DNA from: Oscillospiraceae bacterium
Lineage (GTDB): Bacteria > Bacillota > Clostridia > Oscillospirales > Acutalibacteraceae
NCBI GenBank assembly: GCA_031270605.1
Contig: JAISXG010000088.1
Coordinates: forward strand, 1-45,977
DNA length: 45,977 nt
Direction of reading: 5' to 3'
Part shown: piece by piece, positions 16,866 through 24,657 of the stretch
Layout: every line of letters starts with the position of its first letter
Numbering within the stretch: the stretch's first letter is position 1
Program-made: the position numbers and the translations under genes
The notes under the pieces: model-generated
Seen by the model: the letters and a program-made list of their open reading frames with translations, nothing else
What the model was told of the DNA's origin: nothing
Database searches by the model: none

Positions 16866-17402
16866 CTATTTTGCGCCAATTATTGTAATATTATCCGAAG
16901 AAATGCTTGTATTCTTCAAAACAATATCTTTTATTTGCATCACAACGTTATCATCAAGCACTTTATTGTCCACGATCACTTCGATTTTGTCGCCGTTGAT
17001 GATGGCTACGCTTTCGCTGCCTGTCTTTGCCGTCACAAGGGTTTCAATGTTTGTCTCCTGCTTGATCACCTGTGAGAATTGCTCAAGGCTCAGGTTCGCG
17101 GCCGCGACGCCATCTTCTGAATTGATGGACGAAACCATTTGTTGCAAAGTCGCCATGGCCTGGTCATGCACCGCGTCGCGGTTGAGCTTTGCATTTGCGA
17201 AATACTCCTGCAAAGCCTTGCTGGAACTGACATATTCTGCGTCGCCAAGATTTTTGTCTGTTTGCACGCTGGTTTCTTCGCCGCCGAAAACACCCTCCGC
17301 GTTTTCAGGCTTTGTATAATACCAGTTCACAAAAACCGCGGCGCCCAGCGCCAAAACCAATGTAGCCAGAACCAATTGTCTTTTTCCCAATATTTTACTC
17401 AT
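16866..17402 (-). CDS. spoIIIAH: Stage III sporulation protein AH
   Basis: The 178-residue protein has a short cytosolic start (MSKILGKRQ), one membrane segment (LVLATLVLALGAAVFVNWYY) and an extracytoplasmic ring-building domain. The end, with VETLVTA-like repeats and ITIIGAK, is the EscJ/PulG-like fold. In the family the mother-cell protein SpoIIIAH binds forespore SpoIIQ across the septum to form the feeding-tube channel. ATG at 17402 has GGAGG 8 nt upstream; the longer open frame would run back into spoIIIAG. It is the last gene of the spoIIIA operon. Confidence 0.93.
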   Translation of the reverse strand: MSKILGKRQLVLATLVLALGAAVFVNWYYTKPENAEGVFGGEETSVQTDKNLGDAEYVSSSKALQEYFANAKLNRDAVHDQAMATLQQMVSSINSEDGVAAANLSLEQFSQVIKQETNIETLVTAKTGSESVAIINGDKIEVIVDNKVLDDNVVMQIKDIVLKNTSISSDNITIIGAK

Positions 17403-17437
17403 GCTGCATACCTCCAAGTTTTGTTTACGATTCATGT

Positions 17438-17992
17438 TCAGCTCGCTATATGTACTTTTGACGCGCCGATGTCCAACGCCGAGCAAAGTATAGCTGTCAT
17501 TTGCTGCCGCACGACGGCCGAGCCGCCGCCGTCACACACAACCGCCACTCCGCGCACGCGCGGCGTGATCACTTTTACAAGCATACCCCCTTTGCCCCCT
17601 AGCTTGTCATTATCAATAACAATATATGATTTTTTCTGCTCAATATTACTGTTTTCGGTGGATTTGTTTTCAAAATATTCCTCGTCCTGCGCATAAACAT
17701 ACTCTTCATAGCTCTCAAGCGTCAGCAGCACCCGCACATTGCCCGCGCCCGAAACCGAAGAAAGCAGGGCGGTAATTTTTGTTGTCAGCCCCGCTTCATA
17801 CTGTGAAAAATTCGTCGCCGTACCGCTCTCCTGCTGCGTTTGCGGCTCATTGCTTTCTTTCGGGCTTTCTGTGAGAAGCAGCGCCAGCATGCCGAGAATG
17901 CCGCAGACAATCAAAATCACAACCTTTTTGTCGGCCATGAACTTTTCTTTTATCTGCTCAAAGAAGTTTGTCTTTTTCTCTTTTTCGTTCAT
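17438..17992 (-). CDS. spoIIIAG: Stage III sporulation protein AG
   Basis: The 184-residue protein has a membrane segment at about residues 22-40 (KKVVILIVCGILGMLALLL), a low-complexity linker (SNEPQTQQESGTA) and a soluble ring domain (GNVRVLLTLESYEEYVY, then VITPRVRGVAVVCDGGG). In the family SpoIIIAG forms a 30-fold ring of the channel in the mother-cell membrane, resembling secretins. Start ATG overlaps the spoIIIAF stop by 4 nt. Confidence 0.93.
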   Translation of the reverse strand: MNEKEKKTNFFEQIKEKFMADKKVVILIVCGILGMLALLLTESPKESNEPQTQQESGTATNFSQYEAGLTTKITALLSSVSGAGNVRVLLTLESYEEYVYAQDEEYFENKSTENSNIEQKKSYIVIDNDKLGGKGGMLVKVITPRVRGVAVVCDGGGSAVVRQQMTAILCSALDIGASKVHIAS

Positions 17993-18477
17993 CGCTGCGT
18001 ACTTCCTTTTTCAATCTTTGGTGTGATCCCTGTCTCTTGATGCACAAGCTCGCTGATTGCCTGTTTTTGGAGCAAATTCGCGTCGTCTAGAAACAGGGTG
18101 ATTTCACTGACAGACACTTGCAGCTGCTCATTGCGCTCTGTTTTGACCTCTATTTTCCTCGCGGCATATCCCGCACTTTGCAACGCCTTGTGCAGGGAAT
18201 CCGCAACAATGGTCTGAAACTGCGCTTCGGCCGCGTTTTGAACGGCGTCGGCCTGTTCGCTGACATTGTCAGAAACCATCCATTCGTCCAACTGCAAATC
18301 GGCAAGGTCAAGCCCCTGAACCTTAAAAAGCGGGCTGATGACGGCGGCAAGCAAAAAAATGCTGATGGCCGTGCGCATCGGCTTTTCCATGCTGCCCTTC
18401 GGCACCAGAAAATAGATCAGTGCGGAACCGAGAGAGCAAAGGCAGAGCGTGAGCGCCCAGCTTCTGATAAAATCCAT
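17989..18477 (-). CDS. spoIIIAF: Stage III sporulation protein AF
   Basis: The 162-residue protein has two N-terminal membrane segments (residues 7-26, WALTLCLCSLGSALIYFLV, and 35-53, AISIFLLAAVISPLF) and a C-terminal soluble ring-like domain. ATG has AAAGGA 10 nt upstream. Family members belong to the inner part of the SpoIIIA-SpoIIQ channel. It lies between spoIIIAE and spoIIIAG in standard order, with a 4-nt overlap to spoIIIAG. Confidence 0.9.
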   Translation of the reverse strand: MDFIRSWALTLCLCSLGSALIYFLVPKGSMEKPMRTAISIFLLAAVISPLFKVQGLDLADLQLDEWMVSDNVSEQADAVQNAAEAQFQTIVADSLHKALQSAGYAARKIEVKTERNEQLQVSVSEITLFLDDANLLQKQAISELVHQETGITPKIEKGSTQR

Positions 18478-18500
18478 CGCAGAGTCATCCTTTCAAACTT

Positions 18501-19640
18501 TCATCCTGTTTTTTTCAGGCCGAGCGTAAGACCGATGGAAAGAATAAACACGAATGCCGTAAAAATCAGCAACACGTTCAGCATTACGATCACACCCGAA
18601 AGACCGCTGAGCAGGTTCGCGATCGTGTCTTTGCCCAGCATGCCCGCCGCAAAGGCGCACAAATTCAAAATGAACCACCAGATCAGCACTTCAATGATTA
18701 CAGGCAGATTGATCAGAGCAATCACAATGATGCCGATCACACCCACGGCGGTGTTCAAAAGCGAGAGGCTGCCGAGCACAGAGGCCAGCCCCTCGCCCAG
18801 AGAGCTGCCAATAACGGGAATAAACGTGCCGATCAAAAACTTTGTGCCCTTATAAGTCAGGGAGTCCGTGGCGCCGGCGAGCAGCCCTTTTATTGACAAC
18901 AGCCCGACAAAAAGCGTGCCGCAAAGGCTCAGGGTGACGGTGAATATCCGTTTGATGCTCGTGACGATATTCTGTGTTTTCAAAAGCGGATTGATTGCGC
19001 CCGTAATGCACAAGGAGAGATTCACGCCCATGAAGGCGGAGAGATATTTTGAAGTGCCCTGCGAAATCACCTGCGCGGCGGAAAAGGCAAGCGAATGATA
19101 AGAAAGCGCGAGCGCGGGGCTGCCGGACGCCGTGATGATGCCCGCAAAAACGGGAATCAGCAACAGCGTAAAATCGGTCGTGAGCTTGATGGCGCTGAGC
19201 ACATTTGAAATGCATGAAACCAAAGGCACGCTCACCGCGACCGCGAAAAAGATAGTATAAAGAGAATCAAACTGGGCGGAAGACGCCTGTGTTTCATCCA
19301 CAAACGTGTCGATCAGCGCAATCAAAATCAAAATTGCCAGCAGAATAAACCCATATTTTAAAAGCTCTGAAAACTTGCCCGTGATGATGTCAAAAATCAG
19401 TGAAATCACCTTGTGGGGCGAGATGTCGAGTAATTTGTCAAGGCTGATGCCATCAAGCCCGAGTTGGGCGAGCAAATCCGCGGTTTCATTGTCAAGCGAG
19501 CCGAGCAGGCCGTCGACCGAGGCGGCGTCCATCAGCTCGTCAAGCTGTTCCTCCTGCGTCTTTGCGCTTGCGCTCAAAGAAAACATCATGGCGAGGAGTG
19601 TTATAAATAATAGGAATAACGCAACTTTTTTCTTTTTCAT
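18501..19640 (-). CDS. spoIIIAE: Stage III sporulation protein AE
   Basis: The 379-residue polytopic membrane protein has an N-terminal signal (KKKKVALFLLFITLLAMMFSLSASA), a soluble stretch of about 60 residues (EEQLDELMDAASVDGLLGSL and onward), then about seven hydrophobic segments ending FVFILSIGLTLGLKKTG. SpoIIIAE is the core integral-membrane part of the forespore channel. Its ATG overlaps the spoIIIAD stop (ATGA), so translation is probably coupled. Confidence 0.95.
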   Translation of the reverse strand: MKKKKVALFLLFITLLAMMFSLSASAKTQEEQLDELMDAASVDGLLGSLDNETADLLAQLGLDGISLDKLLDISPHKVISLIFDIITGKFSELLKYGFILLAILILIALIDTFVDETQASSAQFDSLYTIFFAVAVSVPLVSCISNVLSAIKLTTDFTLLLIPVFAGIITASGSPALALSYHSLAFSAAQVISQGTSKYLSAFMGVNLSLCITGAINPLLKTQNIVTSIKRIFTVTLSLCGTLFVGLLSIKGLLAGATDSLTYKGTKFLIGTFIPVIGSSLGEGLASVLGSLSLLNTAVGVIGIIVIALINLPVIIEVLIWWFILNLCAFAAGMLGKDTIANLLSGLSGVIVMLNVLLIFTAFVFILSIGLTLGLKKTG

Positions 19641-20020
19641 TCTTTTATCAATCCCAAAACAAGCTGCACAAGCGTCTTGAGCATCGGCAGCGTCATCACA
19701 AGAATCAGCGCCCTTCCCGCAAGCTCAATTTTAGAAGCAAGTGCGTTGACGCCGTTGTCACGGCAAATATCCGCCGCAAACTGAGAGAGAATGGTGATGC
19801 CCAAGGCCTTGACAAGCAGGATAAACAGGTTTCTGTCAATGAGCGACTCGTCAAAAAATTCTTCAGCGAAATCAATTACGGTTTTGATTTCGGGCAGCAA
19901 CAGCAGCAGCAAGATGCACCCTGCGCCGAGCTGCACCAAAATGGCGTATTCCGGATGGTGCTGCCGGACAAACATATATAAAATCACAGCCACAATCGCG
20001 AGCGCGCTTATCTCTATCAT
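19637..20020 (-). CDS. spoIIIAD: Stage III sporulation protein AD
   Basis: This 127-residue membrane protein has four hydrophobic segments (ISALAIVAVILYMFV, YAILVQLGAGCILLLLLL, LFILLVKALGITILSQFA, ALILVMTLPMLKTLVQLVLG). The conserved central part KALGITILSQFAADICRD with the following DNGVNALASKIELAGRA is typical of SpoIIIAD, and the fold is shared with SpoIIIAC. It lies between spoIIIAC (25-nt gap) and spoIIIAE. Confidence 0.93.
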   Translation of the reverse strand: MIEISALAIVAVILYMFVRQHHPEYAILVQLGAGCILLLLLLPEIKTVIDFAEEFFDESLIDRNLFILLVKALGITILSQFAADICRDNGVNALASKIELAGRALILVMTLPMLKTLVQLVLGLIKE

Positions 20021-20044
20021 ACGTCCTTATCCTTTACGCCAGCA

Positions 20045-20239
20045 TTACAAATCAAAAATAGACTTAATATAATCAAACAGGTCGCTGATGGCGGGCAGCA
20101 CCATCATCAGCCCGATAATCAGACCCGAAAGCGTTACGATAATCGTATATTCTTTTTTGTCAAGGTGTGCGAGCACCTGATTAATCACGGCAACAATAAT
20201 GCCGAGCGCCGCAATCTTAAACAAAATTGCAATTTCCAT
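20045..20239 (-). CDS. spoIIIAC: Stage III sporulation protein AC
   Basis: The 64-residue two-helix membrane protein begins MEIAILFKIAALGIIVAVIN and contains HLDKKEYTIIVTLSG, the most conserved part of the family. The length matches the usual 65-68 residues. ATG at 20239 is chosen over the longer open frame (from 20287), which would overlap the spoIIIAB stop. AAAGGA lies 11 nt upstream. Confidence 0.93.
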   Translation of the reverse strand: MEIAILFKIAALGIIVAVINQVLAHLDKKEYTIIVTLSGLIIGLMMVLPAISDLFDYIKSIFDL

Positions 20240-20283
20240 GTTTCTTTGCATCCTTTCGGGCAAAACTTCTCGCTTTTTTTGCG

Positions 20284-20793
20284 TCATATTAATAAAATCG
20301 AAACCGCCAGCCCCGCCAAAACGCCGAGCGCGGTGTAAAGCCCCGCGTATTTTTCAGCCCGTTCGCGCGCGTCCGCAAGGCGCTCGTTAATCAGGGATTC
20401 ATACAGATCGCACAACGCCGTCTGGCTTTCCACATCACCCTCGCCGAGCGACGAAACAAAAGCCCTCAGGCAGGCAATGTCCGTTGCCTTCAGCCCCTTT
20501 TTTATCCGTGGGCTTTCCAGCGCTTCCACAATCCGCTCCTGCACCGAAACGCCGCCGGGCAGCTGCAGATCCTGCCGGATGAACAGGGGCAGGGCGCTCC
20601 TGTGGTCGTCTATGTAAGAGCGGATAATCTCCTCCACATTGCGTGCGGCATAGCGTATCTGCGTGCGGCAATACACAATAAACACGCGCGCCTTTTCAAG
20701 CTCCGCTGCTCTTAAGAGGAGCCCTTTTGACAAATGCACGCCGGTGAGCGTTGATGAAATCATAATAATGGCCACCGCAAACACTTTTTTCAT
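20284..20793 (-). CDS. spoIIIAB: Stage III sporulation protein AB
   Basis: The 169-residue protein has an N-terminal membrane helix (KKVFAVAIIMISSTLTGVH), a GspF-like helical soluble part (EKARVFIVYCRTQIRYAARN) and a C-terminal membrane helix (YTALGVLAGLAVSILLI). It resembles the type II secretion platform fold and is part of the SpoIIIA channel base. An in-frame ATG at 20802 is possible; neither start has a strong ribosome site. Its first roughly 98 nt lie inside spoIIIAA in another frame. Confidence 0.9.
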   Translation of the reverse strand: MKKVFAVAIIMISSTLTGVHLSKGLLLRAAELEKARVFIVYCRTQIRYAARNVEEIIRSYIDDHRSALPLFIRQDLQLPGGVSVQERIVEALESPRIKKGLKATDIACLRAFVSSLGEGDVESQTALCDLYESLINERLADARERAEKYAGLYTALGVLAGLAVSILLI

Positions 20794-21757
20794 TGTAATC
20801 ATCCATATTCAAAATTTCTTCGATTTCACAGGGGTGCTCGCTGTTTTTCAGCAGCACCGCAAACTCAAATGCATTCAGATCGATTAACCGCCTGACCTGC
20901 GGGCGTGAGAAAAGCTCATCCTTACTGCCCGTGTGGATGGTGACGGCGAATTTGACCCCGGAATGAATCCCCTGCTCAATGGCGAACACCTCGTCAAGAG
21001 AGCCGATTTCGTCGCAGATAATGTATTGCGGCGAGAGCGTGCGCACCGCCTGAATGATGGCTTCGGCCTTCGGAAAGCCGGAAAGCACGTCGCAGCAAAC
21101 CCCCACGTCATTGCCGCCTTTTGTGCTCACACCCGCAAGCTCCGAGCGTTCGTCGATCAGCACCACCTTGTGAAACGTGCCCGTCTCGCCGGATGAGAGC
21201 TGGCGCGAGAGGTCACGCAGCATGGTGGTTTTGCCGCTGGCTGGCGGGCCGCCGATGATCACATTTTTCAAAGAGTCCTGAAAAAGAAGCGAAACAAGTT
21301 TGTCTGCCGCGCCCGGATGCTCTCGCGCAATGCGGATATTGATGGAGTTGACATCCTTCACGCTTTTCACGCCCTTGTCGCGGGCGTTCGGGGAGTTGTC
21401 CATCACAGCGGTACCGCAGATGCCGGCGCGAAAGCCGCTGCCGAAGGTCACAAAGCCTTTTGCGAGGCTATCCTGATGGGAATAAACGGAATAAGAACAG
21501 ATTTTGTTGAGCGTGTCTGAAACATCCAGCTCGCTCACGGTGACGGCAAGCTCCGGCGACAGGTGCGAGACACGCCCGCTTTTGCCCACGAAGCAGGTGC
21601 CGTATAGCCCGACAAGAATCAGAGGCCTCCCCTGCCGCAGGCGGATTTCCTGCGACTGGGCCTTGATCTGGTCAGGCACCTTTGCAAGCAGTTCTTTGAT
21701 GTCGCTGCTGACGGGGGCGATCGCTTCGTCAAACCGTTTAATGCTTTCATTTTTCAT
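20696..21757 (-). CDS. spoIIIAA: Stage III sporulation protein AA (ATPase)
   Basis: The 353-residue AAA/secretion-type ATPase powers the mother cell-forespore channel. It starts MKNESIKRFDEAI with AAAGGA 11 nt upstream. Walker A is GGPPASGKTTMLRDL at about 170, followed by VVLIDERSEL, the Walker B strand QYIICDEIG and VTIHTGSKDELFSRP. The conserved part appears to end near CEIEEILNMDD. About 37 further residues (ending VKRAPLKSSGA) lie in the overlap with spoIIIAB, so the protein is longer than the roughly 307-residue Bacillus form. It is the first gene of spoIIIA. No sigma-E promoter could be assigned with confidence upstream. Confidence 0.95.
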   Translation of the reverse strand: MKNESIKRFDEAIAPVSSDIKELLAKVPDQIKAQSQEIRLRQGRPLILVGLYGTCFVGKSGRVSHLSPELAVTVSELDVSDTLNKICSYSVYSHQDSLAKGFVTFGSGFRAGICGTAVMDNSPNARDKGVKSVKDVNSINIRIAREHPGAADKLVSLLFQDSLKNVIIGGPPASGKTTMLRDLSRQLSSGETGTFHKVVLIDERSELAGVSTKGGNDVGVCCDVLSGFPKAEAIIQAVRTLSPQYIICDEIGSLDEVFAIEQGIHSGVKFAVTIHTGSKDELFSRPQVRRLIDLNAFEFAVLLKNSEHPCEIEEILNMDDYNEKSVCGGHYYDFINAHRRAFVKRAPLKSSGA

Positions 21758-22152
21758 GTGTATGACCGTCCTTTCGCAGAATCCGGGATATTTTGACCGT
21801 ATTTGCTGCCGGACCTGTTCGGCATGCAAATTTGCGCCTTGCGTTCGCGCGAAAGGTCAAAATTCCCTAACGAAACAAAGTTTCGTTTGATCCCTCGCTT
21901 TTTTATCCTATATACTAACTCCCGATTAAAAAACCTCTAAAAAAATAAGCAAAAAGTTTTGTATAAGTGATTTTGTGCAGGTTTTTTTTAGTAAAGTTTT
22001 GCGAGAGATTCGTATTGCATGGGAAAGCTCCCGTGCTTTGTACAAGTGTATGACCACTTGTCCGCGCTTAGAACAACAAAAAAGCCCCCCGCAGTTCTTT
22101 CTCAGAACTGCGGGGGAATGGCCCTTTTTTATTTTATATTATCTGTTATATA
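21758..22152. other. Intergenic region before spoIIIA: three hairpins in a row
   Basis: No gene is supported. Besides the terminator at 22078-22116, two more hairpins lie at 22017-22036 (GCATGGGA/TCCCGTGC with one G-T pair and a 4-nt loop) and 22042-22061 (ACAAGTG/CACTTGT). A perfect 8-bp palindromic hairpin AACGAAAC/GTTTCGTT lies at 21869-21887. The region should hold the sigma-E promoter of spoIIIA. A CATACACT (-10-like) occurs on the minus strand inside the middle hairpin, but without a matching -35. Confidence 0.5.
22078..22116 (-). terminator. Strong terminator after the ABC exporter operon
   Basis: A perfect 13-bp stem CCCCCGCAGTTCT (22086-22098) with AGAACTGCGGGGG (22104-22116), followed on the minus strand by GC and six T. 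It is about 37 nt past the permease stop. Confidence 0.92.
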
Positions 22153-23799
22153 TTACATATAACGGAATTTATCCTGCCCCTTTGTGCGGATGAACTGATA
22201 AATCCCTGCCGTCAGCAGCGCGAACACAGCGCATAAAATTGCCAGAATCGCCTCGACAGAAAGCATCTTTAACAGCCACAGCCCCAAAACCGCGGGAGCC
22301 GCAAAAACGGCCACGCCGCCGAACATGGTCAGCAGCACGCTTGCGCTTTGCTTGATGGCCACGGTTTCGTTGCGCCAGTCAAACCGGGGCAGCAGAATGT
22401 TCGCGAACATGCCGAACACCGCAATGAAGCTCTGCACCGCGGCGGGCAGCAAAACTGCGAAAAGCCCCTGAACCGGGGTCAGCCCGAAAGCGATCCAGCA
22501 AGCGACGCCGGAAATCACAATTGAGGGCAGGCCGACATAAATGTTGAGCTTGATTTTCGCGTTAAAAATATCGATCGGCCGCACGGGCAGCGACTGCAGC
22601 AACTGCAAGTTTTTGCCCTCAAGCGAAAGGGCGGGCGCTGTGGTAAAATTCATGACAGACAGCAGGCCAAGCAGCAGGCAAATACCCAAAGGCAGAATGT
22701 CCCTGCCGTCATAATTCAAAGGAATCGCCTGCGAAACCATCAAAAGCACCTTGTCTGCATTGATCAGGACATAGCCGGCAAGAAGGATTTCAAACAAAAC
22801 ACCCAGCGCCGAATTCATGATATAAGCGGGCAGTGAAGAAAAACGCGCCCATTCCTTTTTCAGCAAGGCGGTCTGCGCCGTGCCCGTTTTCATTTCTTTT
22901 TCGACATAGGCGACCTTCACGCCACCTTTTTTGGTGGTTGCGACCTTCACAAAGGATTTTGACAAAACAAGATAGACAATCAAAAACGGAATCACGCAAA
23001 ACGCCAGCACCAACAGCAAATGCATAACATCCGCCTGCGCGATTGCCATACCGTAGCTGTAAGCCGGGGGAAGGGCCCGGCTGAGCGTGCGGCCGATGTC
23101 CTCGGCGTTTGCAAGCAGGCGCTGCAAATAGGTGTTGAAGTTCATCATGAACACCATATAAAAGCCGAAGAATAACAACATGAAGAATGAGGAGATCAGA
23201 TTTTTGCGCTTAAAATGAATTGTGATAAGGCCGATCAGCCAGCCCACAAGGCAGCTGACAGAAACGGCGAGCAGCGGCAGCGCCAGTGTGGCAATGACGA
23301 AAAACGCCACATGAAGCACACCTACCCTTGCGGTCGTGAAATAGACGATCCCCGCGGGCAGTGCAAAAATCGCGGCATAAATATAGTTGAGCACCAGCAC
23401 CGACAAAATCCGGCTCAGCAGAATATAGCGTGGCGGAATCGGCATGGAAAGCAAAAGGTCATTGTCTTTTGCGTCATAAATTTGTGAATACACGGCAAAA
23501 ATGCTGCCCACGAAGTTAAACAGCAGCACGGCGACGGCAAGATATAAAAAATAGATCCACCCAAGATTCATGGGCACCAGTTGGTCCGCCATCTGCTTGA
23601 ACATCATCCCAACTGAAAAACCCAGCGAGGCAACGATATAAACAGCGAAAACGGCAATCAGAAGCTTTTTGCCGGCGCCGGCCATGCCCGAAGTTTTTTT
23701 TGCCTGCGATCTGTTGCGCCCCCTCATCATGGAATCCCAAAAGGCGGACAGCCGGATCAAAATCAATTGTTTGAGCATATATCGTATCATTTTCAACAT
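22153..23799 (-). CDS. ABC transporter permease (ABC-2 exporter type)
   Basis: The roughly 548-residue membrane protein has about 12 hydrophobic segments (for example LLIAVFAVYIVASLGFSVGMM, AVAVLLFNFVGSIFAVYSQIY, LALPLLAVSVSCLVGWLIGL) and the block NDLLLSMPIPPRYILLSRIL typical of large ABC-2 permeases. A second LQLLQSLPVRP block suggests an internal duplication of two six-helix halves. The start is unclear: ATG at 23799 (MLKMIRYMLKQ) is the first plausible one, but the good AAAGGAG site is 19 nt away. It directly follows the ATPase gene, and together they form an exporter. The substrate is unknown. Confidence 0.85.
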   Translation of the reverse strand: MLKMIRYMLKQLILIRLSAFWDSMMRGRNRSQAKKTSGMAGAGKKLLIAVFAVYIVASLGFSVGMMFKQMADQLVPMNLGWIYFLYLAVAVLLFNFVGSIFAVYSQIYDAKDNDLLLSMPIPPRYILLSRILSVLVLNYIYAAIFALPAGIVYFTTARVGVLHVAFFVIATLALPLLAVSVSCLVGWLIGLITIHFKRKNLISSFFMLLFFGFYMVFMMNFNTYLQRLLANAEDIGRTLSRALPPAYSYGMAIAQADVMHLLLVLAFCVIPFLIVYLVLSKSFVKVATTKKGGVKVAYVEKEMKTGTAQTALLKKEWARFSSLPAYIMNSALGVLFEILLAGYVLINADKVLLMVSQAIPLNYDGRDILPLGICLLLGLLSVMNFTTAPALSLEGKNLQLLQSLPVRPIDIFNAKIKLNIYVGLPSIVISGVACWIAFGLTPVQGLFAVLLPAAVQSFIAVFGMFANILLPRFDWRNETVAIKQSASVLLTMFGGVAVFAAPAVLGLWLLKMLSVEAILAILCAVFALLTAGIYQFIRTKGQDKFRYM

Positions 23800-23851
23800 G
23801 CAGAGCTGTTGAAAATCTCTCCTTTCCAAGATATTGCCTGAAAAAGCAACC

Positions 23852-24568
23852 TCAAAGATCGCGCTCCTCTTCCAGCTCCAAAAACACGTTTTCAAGCGAA
23901 CGGTTCGCGGTAACGTCCGCCGTGGGGCCGTAGATGACAAGCCTGCCCTCTTTGATAATAGCAATTTTGTCGCACAGCTTCTCGGCCACCTCAAGCACAT
24001 GGGTCGAAAAGAAAATCGCGCCGCCGGCGTTGCAAAGCTCGCGCATCAGCCCTTTTAAAATGTGCGCGGCTTTCGGGTCGAGGCCGACAAACGGCTCGTC
24101 AAGCAACATCAGCTTCGGCTCATGCGTCAGCGAGGCGATGACCGCCAGCTTTTGCCGCATGCCGTGAGAATAGCTGTTGATCGGCTGGGCAAGGTCGCCA
24201 GTCAACTCAAACAGGTCGGCATATTTTTTGATGCGAGACTCCCTGTCCGCTTTTGAAACCCCATAAACGTCCGCAATAAAGTTCAAATATTTTATGCCTG
24301 TCATAAAATCGTATATATCGGGATTATCGGGAATATAGGCGATCTGCTGCTTGCATTTGAGCGGCTCTTTTTTCACTGAGATGCCGTTGACCAGTATTTC
24401 ACCCGACTCAAACGGCAAAATACCGCAGCAAGCTTTGATGGTGGTTGTTTTGCCGGCGCCGTTATGGCCGATAAAGCCATAAATTTCACCCGCGCGGATT
24501 TCAAGCGAGAGGTCGTCAACCGCCTTTTTGGCGCCATAGGTTTTTGTGAGGTTCGTGATCTTGAGCAT
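23852..24568 (-). CDS. ABC transporter ATP-binding protein
   Basis: The 238-residue ATPase has Walker A GHNGAGKTTTIKA, Q-loop region QQIAYIPDNPDIY, signature SYSHGMRQKLAVI, Walker B LMLLDEPFVGLDP and the switch histidine FFSTHVLEVAE. The variant signature SHGMRQK is usual in exporters of the CcmA/BcrA kind. A short AGGAGG site is 5 nt before the ATG. It pairs with the downstream permease. No regulator or two-component system is adjacent, so the cargo (peptide, lipid, drug) cannot be named. Confidence 0.92.
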   Translation of the reverse strand: MLKITNLTKTYGAKKAVDDLSLEIRAGEIYGFIGHNGAGKTTTIKACCGILPFESGEILVNGISVKKEPLKCKQQIAYIPDNPDIYDFMTGIKYLNFIADVYGVSKADRESRIKKYADLFELTGDLAQPINSYSHGMRQKLAVIASLTHEPKLMLLDEPFVGLDPKAAHILKGLMRELCNAGGAIFFSTHVLEVAEKLCDKIAIIKEGRLVIYGPTADVTANRSLENVFLELEEERDL

Positions 24569-24600
24569 AATATCCTCCTGTTCATATTTTTGCTGTTGGA

Positions 24601-24633
24601 ATGCCTGCCCCGAACAAAAATCAGGGCAGGCAT
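24601..24633. repeat. 10-bp hairpin between the DUF4838 gene and the ABC operon
   Basis: ATGCCTGCCC (24601-24610) and GGGCAGGCAT (24624-24633) are perfectly complementary with a 13-nt loop. There is no T-run, so it may be a rho-type or stability structure at the 3' end of the DUF4838 mRNA rather than a classical terminator. Confidence 0.55.
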
Positions 24634-24657
24634 ACGGTCTTCGTTGTTCGGATATCT

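Noticed and set aside
16669-17319. 216-codon plus-strand ORF
   Set aside because: It is antisense to spoIIIAH, whose protein, ribosome site and operon position are clear; no family resemblance was seen in the plus-strand translation.
21975-22193. 72-codon plus-strand ORF
   Set aside because: It runs through the hairpin cluster and the strong terminator and into the permease gene; no ribosome site.
24601-24633. Classical intrinsic terminator
   Set aside because: The 10-bp stem is perfect but lacks a T-run on both strands, so it is listed as a hairpin only.
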